Assembly: GCA_946623205.1 (NCBI GenBank)
Contig: CAMOQV010000020.1
Location: forward strand, 1-16,926
DNA: 16,926 nucleotides
Reading direction: 5' to 3'
From: an uncultured Clostridia bacterium
Lineage (GTDB): Bacteria; Bacillota; Clostridia; Christensenellales; UBA3700
Position 1 is the stretch's first letter. Each line of letters starts with the position of its first letter. This document shows, piece after piece, positions 6,690 through 13,266 of this stretch. The position numbers and the translations under genes are program-made. Below the pieces are notes generated by a model, which saw only the letters and a list, made by a program, of their open reading frames with translations, did not search any database and was not told the DNA's origin.

Positions 6690-7391
6690 ATGAATATAGA
6701 AATCGCAAACAGATTACAAAAGTTAAGAAAAGAAAATGGATATTCTCAAGAAGAACTTGCAGATAAGTTAGGGATATCTAGACAAGCCGTATCTAAATGG
6801 GAAAGAGCAGAATCTTCTCCAGATACAGACAATTTAATAGTATTAGCAAGGTTATATCATATATCTTTAGATGATCTTTTAAATGATAATGAATCTGATC
6901 AAGAAATTAGAGATAGAGTACAAGATAAAAGAATGTCTGATGATGGCGAAAAAGATACTGTTATATTAACTGACGACGAAGGTCAAACACTAAAGATTAA
7001 AGATGGTCATATTCATTGCTACAACGAAGATGGCTCAGAGCATAAAGTTGATAAAAAGCAAATGATTATCGTAAGTGTATTTGATGGCGTTATTGCTTTA
7101 TTAACATTAATTGGATTCTTGGTTTGGGGAATGATGTTTGATGGATGGGAAATCTCTTGGACTCTTTGGGTATTAATGCCAGCTGTTATGAGTATTGGAC
7201 AAGCAATTGCTAAAAAACAATTAACTCAATTTGTATGGCCATGCTTAGTAACGTTTATATATCTACTTTTAGGTATGAAATTTGGTTTGTGGCACCCATA
7301 TTGGTTCTTATTTATTACAATTCCAATTTATTATATAATTACAGACCCAATCGACAAATATGTATTTAAAACAAAAAAAGAAAACGAATAA
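6690..7391 (+). CDS. XRE-family regulator with C-terminal membrane domain
   Basis: Residues 7-62 form a Cro/C1-type helix-turn-helix, with YSQEELADKLGISRQAVSKWE holding both helices (first at about 18-27, recognition at about 29-37) and PDTDNLIVLARLYHISLDDLL closing the domain. A charged linker of about 60 residues follows. Four hydrophobic segments come at about 125-148, 154-172, 180-199 and 203-218, so the protein is probably membrane-tethered with its DNA-binding head in the cytoplasm. Such fusions are common in Bacillota; their signal is mostly unknown. AGGAGG at 6675-6680 sets the start. The 154 bases upstream hold a small inverted repeat, GGTT-agc-AACC near 6633-6643, but no promoter I would defend. 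No partner gene is evident; the next gene is 157 bases away behind a hairpin. Confidence 0.85.
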   Translation: MNIEIANRLQKLRKENGYSQEELADKLGISRQAVSKWERAESSPDTDNLIVLARLYHISLDDLLNDNESDQEIRDRVQDKRMSDDGEKDTVILTDDEGQTLKIKDGHIHCYNEDGSEHKVDKKQMIIVSVFDGVIALLTLIGFLVWGMMFDGWEISWTLWVLMPAVMSIGQAIAKKQLTQFVWPCLVTFIYLLLGMKFGLWHPYWFLFITIPIYYIITDPIDKYVFKTKKENE

Positions 7392-7418
7392 TAATTAACC
7401 TTAATATAGATATAATAG

Positions 7419-7463
7419 ACCTCCGAAGTGGACACTTTATGTAGAAACTTTGGAGGTTATTTT
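7419..7463 (+). terminator. Hairpin after the XRE gene, probable terminator
   Basis: ACCTCCGAAGT (7419-7429) pairs with ACTTTGGAGGT (7447-7457) along 11 bp with one G-T wobble and a 17-nt loop. The following TATTTTTA is a modest T-tract. The right arm carries a Shine-Dalgarno-like GGAGG, so a role in translation control is also possible. Confidence 0.55.
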
Positions 7464-7507
7464 TATGGACACAAAAAGTAGATATATGCATTTTTTTTAA
7501 AATATTA

Positions 7508-7527
7508 TATAATATTAGTTGAACTAA
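7508..7527 (+). promoter_or_regulatory. -10 box and adjoining palindrome upstream of the isomerase-like gene
   Basis: TATAAT at 7508-7513 has only a poor -35 (TATGCA, 7485-7490, 17-bp spacing). Two bases after it, TTAGTT-G-AACTAA (7515-7527) is a perfect 13-bp palindrome over the expected start point, a common place for a repressor site. No regulator gene that would obviously bind it lies adjacent. Confidence 0.4.
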
Positions 7528-7548
7528 CATATTTTAAGGAGGAAAAAT

Positions 7549-9003
7549 ATGGCAAATACTAAGGACAAGATTTGTATTATTGGAGGTGGCCCAGCTGGAC
7601 TTGCATGTGCAATGTATCTAGAGAAAAAAGGCTACACAGACTACACGATTTATGAGAAGTTAAACAAGGTCGGTGGTAAGGCATATTCTCCAAAGATTAA
7701 AGTTAATGGAGAAGAGAGAGCATATGAAACTGGTGCTATCATGGGGGCAATAACATATCACGCAGTTTCTGAAATGGAAGCATTTGGTGGATATTATCAT
7801 AAGGGACCAGATTTCAAGCCAGGTGAACCAAATATGAGAAGAGAATATCGTAGCTCATTCACTGGTGAAATTGTTGAACCATTTAACCCTAAGGCTAATT
7901 TCTCATTCAAAAAGATGATTGGTCTTATAAAACTTAAAAAGCAATTCAAGAAATTAAAAGAATTGATGGAAACAAAGTATGCAGGATATGATTGTTATGG
8001 TCATATTGGTGTTGCTGCAGGTAAGTACAGTGGTATTTCTAAGATTGTACCAAATCAAGAAGGAACAAATAAAGATCAAGCATTCCCTAATTATTTAAAG
8101 GGAGAAAACCCAAATCTTAAAGATTTAGCTTTGCCATTCAGTGAATTCTGTAAGTTAAATGGAGTAGAGGAAGTTCAAAGAATTTGGATTGGACCTTATA
8201 CATCATTTGGTTATGGATATTTTGATGAAATTCCAGCTGCTTATGTTATGAAGTATCTAGATACAACAACTGCTGCTGAATTCGTTAAATTACAATTATG
8301 GACATGGCAAGATGGTACACAAGCTATCTATACACATGTTAATGAAAAATTAAAGCATCCAGCTGTACTTGAAACAGAAGTTGTTAAAGTTGATAGAGCT
8401 GATGGTAAAGTAAATGTAACAATCAAGGGTAAAGATGGAAAAGAAAAGACAGAAACATTTGATAAATTAATCGTAACAACTCCACTTGATTGGTTTGCAA
8501 ACTATGCAGATGCTACAAAAGAAGAAAAAGAATTATTCTCAAAGATTGTTCATGAAAAATATGTAGATTTCATTGCAAGATTTGAAGAAGGTCAAGGACC
8601 AGTTATTTCAGGATATCTATTTGAAAATATGGAACCAGAAAGATTAGGCCACGCAATGGTATACTACCATAGATGGGAAGACATTGGTAAGAACTGTCCA
8701 TGTACAGTTTACGCCTTAAGAAACCATACTGGCGATCCAGATGTTCCATATGAAAAGACACTTGAAATGATGAAAGATGATATCAACAAAGTATTGAAGT
8801 TCCCAATTAAGGAAGTTCTATATGCTCAAGAAAGCTACTACTGTCCACACGTAGGTCCAAAGGATTATGCTGATGGTTGGTATGATAAGCTAGAAGCAAT
8901 TCAAGGCACAAAGAACACATATTATGCAGGTGAAATTATTTCATTCGGTGATATGGAAGATACTTGTGCAGCATCAAAAGATATTGTTGGAAGATTCTTC
9001 TAA
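7549..9003 (+). CDS. FAD-dependent polyunsaturated fatty acid isomerase-like protein
   Basis: The 484-residue product starts with a dinucleotide-binding fold: IIGGGPAG (residues 11-17), Glu36 in TIYEK for the ribose, and VGGK (41-44). It ends with AGEIISFGDMEDTCAASKD, the usual second FAD contact. From memory it follows the Propionibacterium (Cutibacterium) acnes linoleate 10,12-isomerase closely: MYLE...DYTI.E, YETGAIMG, KYAGYD.YGH, LPFSEFCKLNG, FGYGYFDEIPAAYVMKYLD, LWTWQDGTQA and PERLGHAMVYYHRWED all have counterparts in order. It is about 60 residues longer than that enzyme as I recall it, partly through an insert near 158-190. The likely role is double-bond shifting in membrane or host-derived polyunsaturated fatty acids, without net redox change. 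The ribosome binding site AAGGAGG (7536-7542) is excellent; it is a single-gene unit closed by the terminator at 9025. Substrate and product are inferred. Confidence 0.78.
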   Translation: MANTKDKICIIGGGPAGLACAMYLEKKGYTDYTIYEKLNKVGGKAYSPKIKVNGEERAYETGAIMGAITYHAVSEMEAFGGYYHKGPDFKPGEPNMRREYRSSFTGEIVEPFNPKANFSFKKMIGLIKLKKQFKKLKELMETKYAGYDCYGHIGVAAGKYSGISKIVPNQEGTNKDQAFPNYLKGENPNLKDLALPFSEFCKLNGVEEVQRIWIGPYTSFGYGYFDEIPAAYVMKYLDTTTAAEFVKLQLWTWQDGTQAIYTHVNEKLKHPAVLETEVVKVDRADGKVNVTIKGKDGKEKTETFDKLIVTTPLDWFANYADATKEEKELFSKIVHEKYVDFIARFEEGQGPVISGYLFENMEPERLGHAMVYYHRWEDIGKNCPCTVYALRNHTGDPDVPYEKTLEMMKDDINKVLKFPIKEVLYAQESYYCPHVGPKDYADGWYDKLEAIQGTKNTYYAGEIISFGDMEDTCAASKDIVGRFF

Positions 9004-9024
9004 TATTTATTCTAACAAGTATGG

Positions 9025-9056
9025 TAGCGCGCTTTATCGGCGCGCTATTTTTTTTT
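9025..9056 (+). terminator. Intrinsic terminator after the isomerase-like gene
   Basis: TAGCGCGC (9025-9032) and GCGCGCTA (9040-9047) form a perfect, very GC-rich 8-bp stem with a 7-nt loop, followed by nine T (9048-9056). Confidence 0.95.
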
Positions 9057-9093
9057 GTGTCATTTTCGGTCTTTATTAAAAATAAATATCATT

Positions 9094-9126
9094 TTCGTTG
9101 ACGAATATAATGCTTTGTAATAATAT
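9094..9126 (+). promoter_or_regulatory. Probable promoter of the ABC-HMA operon, with palindrome over the -35
   Basis: TTGACG (9098-9103, 5 of 6) and TAATAT (9121-9126, 4 of 6) are 17 bp apart. TTCGT-TG-ACGAA (9094-9105) is a 12-bp palindrome centred on the -35 and may bind a regulator. The -10 assignment is moderate. Confidence 0.5.
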
Positions 9127-9179
9127 GAATATGAAATAAATTTCACAATTCAAACGAGAGCAGGATAGGAGACAATAAA

Positions 9180-9899
9180 ATGGAAACGGAGAGAGGAAAC
9201 AAGTTTATTGAATTACAAAACATTATCAAGACATTTGGGCAGGGAGATTCGCAAACGATAGCCGTAAACGACATCTCTTTTTCAATTAATAAAGGTGAAG
9301 TAGTTGTTTTATTAGGGCCATCAGGTTCAGGTAAAACAACTCTTTTAAATATTATCGGAGGAATTGAAATTGCAAACTCTGGAAAGATAAAAGTTGCAGA
9401 TCACCAAGTAGATAATATGACAGACAAGAATGCAGTTGAATATAGAAGAGAACACTTGGGATATATTTTCCAAAGCTATAACTTAATTCCAAATCTAACT
9501 GTTAAAGAAAACATCGAAATTGGGGCATATCTTGCAAAGAACCCACTTAATGTGGATGAGTTATTAAAAGATTTAGGCCTAGAAAGACAAGCTAATAAAT
9601 TGCCTATGTATTTATCTGGTGGACAACAACAAAGAACAGCAATAGGACGTGCTGTTGCTAAAAATCCAGATTTATTATTGTGCGATGAGCCAACAGGTGC
9701 TTTGGATTCACAAACATCTAAAGAAATATTGGTGCTATTAGAAAAGGTTAATAAAAAATATGGAACAACTATTTTGATGGTAACACATAATGAATTAATC
9801 TCTCAAATGGCAACAAGAATTATAAGAATGAAAGATGGTCAAATCATCGAAGATAAAGCAAATGACAACATTGTATCAGCAGAGGCTTTAGAACTATGA
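9180..9899 (+). CDS. ABC transporter ATP-binding protein, MacB/LolD type
   Basis: The 239-residue ATPase has all the expected motifs: Walker A GPSGSGKTT (46-54), Q-loop Gln98 in IFQSYNL, signature LSGGQQQR (145-152), Walker B LLLCDEPTGALD (165-176) and the switch His203 in VTHNE. The IFQSYNLIPNLTVKENI and DEPTGALDSQTS segments are typical of the MacB/LolD/FtsE group, which powers FtsX-like permeases in mechanotransmission-type export, peptide resistance or lipoprotein handling. TAGGAG at 9166-9171 is the ribosome binding site. The permease start overlaps its stop by 4 nt (ATGA), so the two are translationally coupled. The substrate cannot be read from the ATPase. Confidence 0.93.
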   Translation: METERGNKFIELQNIIKTFGQGDSQTIAVNDISFSINKGEVVVLLGPSGSGKTTLLNIIGGIEIANSGKIKVADHQVDNMTDKNAVEYRREHLGYIFQSYNLIPNLTVKENIEIGAYLAKNPLNVDELLKDLGLERQANKLPMYLSGGQQQRTAIGRAVAKNPDLLLCDEPTGALDSQTSKEILVLLEKVNKKYGTTILMVTHNELISQMATRIIRMKDGQIIEDKANDNIVSAEALEL

Positions 9900-12148
9900 G
9901 AAATCCACTATATAAAAGGCTTAAAAGAGAATTCAAATCAGACATCGGTAAATATATCGTTATCTTTTTGTTTGTTACGATTATGGTTGGCTTGTGTTCC
10001 GGCTACATTGTAGGGAACGAATCAATGATTAAAAGCTTCTATGAGACACAAGAAACATTAAAAGTCGAGGATGGGCATTTTGAATCAATGACAGAGTTAA
10101 ATGATTCAATAATTGAAGCTGCTCAAGATGGTTACAAATTGACCATATTTAATTTGTATTATAAGACAATAGACCATGAAGGACATAACATTAGAACTTA
10201 TGCAAAAGAAGATAGAAAGGGCATAATAAATGATTATGAAGTAATGTTAGGTGCAGAACCAAATGCGCTAGATGAAATTGCTTTGGATAGAACATATTGC
10301 GATGCAAATGGCATAAAAGTTGGCGATACTTATGAGACAAACGAAGGCACATTTAAAGTTGTGGGAATAGTAGCGCTATCTGATTATTCTGCGTTATTTG
10401 AAGATAATGCTGATGCAATGATGAATGTAAAAAGCTTTTCTATTGCAATAGTAACAAAAGCTGCATTTGATAACATGGCTACAGATTCAAAGTACAATTA
10501 TGCATATAAGTTCAATTCAAAATTAAGCGAAGATGAATTAGATAAAAAGAATGAAAAACTAATGACATATTTGTATTTAATAACAAATAAATCGTTAACA
10601 TCATTTATTCCATATAAAGATAACCAAGCAATTCAATTTGCTATAGAAGATGTAGAAAATGATTTAGTATTTTTGGAAATATTCTTCTATCTAATTATGG
10701 TTGGCCTTGCTTTTGTATTTGCTATAACAACGAAAAATAAAATCGAACAAGAAGCAAAAACAATAGGAACACTAAAAGCTATGGGGTACACAAGATGGAA
10801 TCTAATAGGGCACTATTTGTTGTTACCATCACTCGTTACGGTTGCGGGTGCAATAGCTGGAAATATTTGGGGATATACGAGCTTTAAAGATTTCACAACG
10901 TCTTTGTATTATAGATCATATTCATTTGGAACATTCCATACTTTCTTTAGTCCAAAGGCATTTATAATGACTACAATAATCCCATTAATTATTGTTTTAC
11001 TAATTAGCTTTATTATTTTGGTAGTTAACCTACATGCTCCAACGAAAGTATTCTTGCAAGGAAAGACAAAGAAAAAGAAAAAAGCAACTCTTCGTCCATT
11101 GCCTGCAAAGTTGGGTATGATTAATAAAATGCAATTTAGAGTCATTGCCGCAAACAAAGGAACATATATTGCTATGTTTATAGGGCTTTTGTTTGCAAAT
11201 CTAATATTAGTATTTGGCTTATGTTTAAATCCAATGCTAGATAGCTTTAAGAAGGAGATTCTAAATTCACAAGTTGCTCCATATGAATATGTATTGAAAG
11301 ATAACTATAGCGTAGATAATCCTAATGCAGAGAAAATTAAAGTGACTTCATTATATGTAGGAATAGATACGGTGCAGGTTATCGGTGTTGAAAAATTTGG
11401 AAGCGAATCAAAATATTTGAAAGATATAGATTTAAAGCCAGGCGAGGTTGTTATATCTAAAGATTTGTATCAAAAATACAATATAAAGCAAGGTGGCACA
11501 TTCGAGGCTAAGGAAGAATATTCAGATAAGGTTTATACATTAAAGGTATCTCAATTAAAAGATCAAGCTGGAGCCTTCTATGTATATATGGATATGGCTA
11601 CATTTAAAGAATATTTTAAAGGTGCTCAAACGTTGAATGGATATTTATCTTCTGAAGAATTAACAGAGATTCCTCAAGATAGTATATATACGGTAATTAC
11701 AATCAAAGATTTGCAAGCTGCATCTGATCAAATGTCACTTTCTATGGGAGATGTATTCACTTTATTTGATGCATTCGCAATTATTTTGTTTGTGCTTATC
11801 ATTTATTTGTTGGCAAAAATAGTCGTAGAAAAGAGCGCTACTGCAATTGCTATGATGAAGATTCTTGGATTTAATCCAATCGAGATAACAAGAGCTTATA
11901 ATCTATCTACAGGTATTGTTGTTGCGATATCAGAATTGATAGCAATTCCAGTAAGTTCACTTTTGTTAAGTGTATTATGGAAAGCCATCATGAAAGTAAG
12001 AATGAAAGGGTGGATTACATTCTATCTTGCACCATGGATATATTTTGCAATGTTTGGAATCGCTATGGCAGCCTTTTTAGTTGTGTTCTTAATTGAATAT
12101 TTAAAGATGAAAAAAATACCATTATCTTTAGCTTTAAAGAGAGAATAG
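9896..12148 (+). CDS. ABC transporter permease with two FtsX domains
   Basis: The 750-residue permease shows about eight membrane segments, near 19-39, 258-278, 308-328, 356-378, 424-444, 622-642, 672-696 and 713-734. Extracytoplasmic domains of about 215 and 175 residues follow segments 1 and 5. Two FtsX modules are marked by related turns: EAKTIGTLKAMGYTRWNL (287-304) and SATAIAMMKILGFNPIEI (647-664), the cytoplasmic coupling helices that dock on the ATPase. A lysine-rich loop, KTKKKKKATLR (390-400), links the halves. This duplicated layout is common in large Gram-positive FtsX-like exporters. An ATPase is encoded directly before it, and an HMA-domain protein follows after 8 nt. Export of a metal complex, peptide or lipid is possible; the sequence does not decide. 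Confidence 0.9.
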   Translation: MRNPLYKRLKREFKSDIGKYIVIFLFVTIMVGLCSGYIVGNESMIKSFYETQETLKVEDGHFESMTELNDSIIEAAQDGYKLTIFNLYYKTIDHEGHNIRTYAKEDRKGIINDYEVMLGAEPNALDEIALDRTYCDANGIKVGDTYETNEGTFKVVGIVALSDYSALFEDNADAMMNVKSFSIAIVTKAAFDNMATDSKYNYAYKFNSKLSEDELDKKNEKLMTYLYLITNKSLTSFIPYKDNQAIQFAIEDVENDLVFLEIFFYLIMVGLAFVFAITTKNKIEQEAKTIGTLKAMGYTRWNLIGHYLLLPSLVTVAGAIAGNIWGYTSFKDFTTSLYYRSYSFGTFHTFFSPKAFIMTTIIPLIIVLLISFIILVVNLHAPTKVFLQGKTKKKKKATLRPLPAKLGMINKMQFRVIAANKGTYIAMFIGLLFANLILVFGLCLNPMLDSFKKEILNSQVAPYEYVLKDNYSVDNPNAEKIKVTSLYVGIDTVQVIGVEKFGSESKYLKDIDLKPGEVVISKDLYQKYNIKQGGTFEAKEEYSDKVYTLKVSQLKDQAGAFYVYMDMATFKEYFKGAQTLNGYLSSEELTEIPQDSIYTVITIKDLQAASDQMSLSMGDVFTLFDAFAIILFVLIIYLLAKIVVEKSATAIAMMKILGFNPIEITRAYNLSTGIVVAISELIAIPVSSLLLSVLWKAIMKVRMKGWITFYLAPWIYFAMFGIAMAAFLVVFLIEYLKMKKIPLSLALKRE

Positions 12149-12156
12149 GAGGAAAT

Positions 12157-12399
12157 ATGTTTTTTAAGAAGAAAGGAAACGAAATTACTTATACTGTAAC
12201 CGTCAATGGAATGATGTGCGGGATGTGTGAAGCACATGTAAATGATATTATTAGAAAGAATTTTGATATTAAAAAGGTAACATCGAGCCATTTAAAAAAT
12301 AGAACGATTATTGTATCAAAAGAAGAACTAAATGAAGACGCAATTAAACAGTCTATTCAATCAATGGGCTATGAGGTTAAAGATATTAAAAGATCATAA
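12157..12399 (+). CDS. Small heavy-metal-associated (HMA) domain protein, CopZ-like
   Basis: The 80-residue product is a single ferredoxin-like HMA domain: VTVNGMMCGMCEAHVND (residues 14-30) carries the metal-binding MxCxxC (Cys21, Cys24), and the C-terminal half SIQSMGYEVKDI (356 family-type GY motif at residues 66-77) completes the fold. Such proteins bind Cu(I) or similar soft metals as chaperones. The two methionines beside the first Cys differ slightly from the common GMTC motif. AGGAGG at 12147-12152 overlaps the permease stop, so it is in the same operon. A metal chaperone attached to an FtsX-type ABC transporter, rather than to a P-type ATPase, is uncommon and may hint at metal stress or metal-linked export. 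No copper ATPase lies in the window. Confidence 0.85.
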   Translation: MFFKKKGNEITYTVTVNGMMCGMCEAHVNDIIRKNFDIKKVTSSHLKNRTIIVSKEELNEDAIKQSIQSMGYEVKDIKRS

Positions 12400-12426
12400 G
12401 AATAAATATAAAACTTAATAATTGTG

Positions 12427-12460
12427 GTGCATTGGCGCTTTTCCTTGGGGCGCTAATCAC
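12427..12460 (+). other. Bulged GC-rich hairpin downstream of the HMA gene
   Basis: GTG-c-ATTGGCGC (12427-12438) can pair with GCGCTAATCAC (12450-12460), with one bulged base and one G-T wobble, over an 11-nt loop. It lacks a T-tract. It may protect the 3' end of the operon RNA or be a remnant; I assign no function. Confidence 0.4.
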
Positions 12461-12482
12461 GAATTATACCTTCTAAGACGCT

Positions 12483-12519
12483 AGTAAAGTCGGCAGTAAA
12501 TACTGTCGATTTTACTTTT
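12483..12519 (+). terminator. Probable terminator of the ABC-HMA operon
   Basis: AGTAAAGTCGGCAGT (12483-12497) pairs with ACTGTCGATTTTACT (12502-12516) over 15 bp with two G-T wobbles and a tiny loop. T and A follow (TTTTATAT), a weak T-tract that becomes stronger counting the T in the stem base. Confidence 0.65.
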
Positions 12520-12576
12520 ATATAGAGGAAATGCTAAAAATGTGAAAAAAGTTTCATATTTCTCTTGCGTAGTTTC

Positions 12577-12596
12577 AATAACAGTGTTATTATAAT
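12577..12596 (+). promoter_or_regulatory. TetR-type operator overlapping the -10 box
   Basis: AATAACA-G-TGTTATT (12577-12591) is a perfect 15-bp palindrome whose last base is the first T of TATAAT (12591-12596). The -35 is poor (TTGCGT at 12565 gives a 20-bp spacer). It lies 20-40 bases before a TetR gene, the usual layout for autorepression. Confidence 0.65.
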
Positions 12597-12616
12597 GCTG
12601 GAATAGGAGATAAACT

Positions 12617-13225
12617 ATGGTAGAAGATGATATCAAAACTAACATTTTAATAGCAGCAAAAGAAGAATTTATGCTTAATGGGTATAATGGGGCGTCAATT
12701 AGAAACATCGCCCAAAAGGCTAATTTAACTACAGGGGCTATATATAACAGATTTTTAGGAAAAGATGAGTTGTTTGAAGAGCTAGTAGGGAAATACGCAA
12801 AAAAGCTTTTAGATTGTTTTAATATTTCGCAAGATGAATTTATGAAATTAGATCCTTCTAAACAAGAAGAATTAATGTATTCTTATACGTCAAATAAAGT
12901 ATCTAACATGCTAGATATAATTTATTCTGACTTAGAAATATTTGACATTATTATCAACAAAAGTGTTGGTTCTAGATATGAATTTTATATCGATAATATG
13001 GTAGAAAAGGAAGTTACAAATACTTTAATTTTTATGGATGTTATGAAGACTATGGGACATAACGTTTCTAATATAGACCCAACATTGCTTCATATGTTAT
13101 GTTCAGCAATGTTTAACCTATTCTTTGAGCCTGTACGACATAAGATGAAAAAGGAAGATGCCATAAAATACATTCGTGATGCATTTAAATTTTTCAATGC
13201 CGGTTGGGACGCAATAATCAATTAA
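12617..13225 (+). CDS. TetR/AcrR-family transcriptional regulator
   Basis: The 202-residue protein has a standard TetR N-terminus: ILIAAKEEFMLNGYNGASIRNIAQKANLTTGAIYNRFLGKDELFEEL (split over residues 10-56), with TTGAIYNRF as recognition helix. The remaining 145 residues are helical and variable, as expected for the ligand and dimer domain; a methionine-rich part near 135-175 suggests a hydrophobic pocket. TAGGAG at 12604-12609 sets the start. The palindrome over its promoter and the 41-nt gap to two ABC half-transporters make it the likely repressor of the whole unit, relieved by the transported compound or a related molecule. A GTGC-gtaa-GCAC hairpin (13236-13247) lies in the gap. The ligand is unknown. 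Confidence 0.92.
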   Translation: MVEDDIKTNILIAAKEEFMLNGYNGASIRNIAQKANLTTGAIYNRFLGKDELFEELVGKYAKKLLDCFNISQDEFMKLDPSKQEELMYSYTSNKVSNMLDIIYSDLEIFDIIINKSVGSRYEFYIDNMVEKEVTNTLIFMDVMKTMGHNVSNIDPTLLHMLCSAMFNLFFEPVRHKMKKEDAIKYIRDAFKFFNAGWDAIIN

Positions 13226-13266
13226 ATTGGAAAATCGTGCGTAAGCACAAGCTATAGAGGTGAAAT

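Noticed and set aside
7429..7471. Two TGGACAC copies as ends of an insertion sequence
   Set aside because: They are direct and close together, with no transposase fragment or target duplication; likely chance within the hairpin region.
10909..11157. Minus-strand ORFs inside the permease and other genes
   Set aside because: They mirror well-supported plus-strand coding regions, lack ribosome binding sites and show no family motifs.
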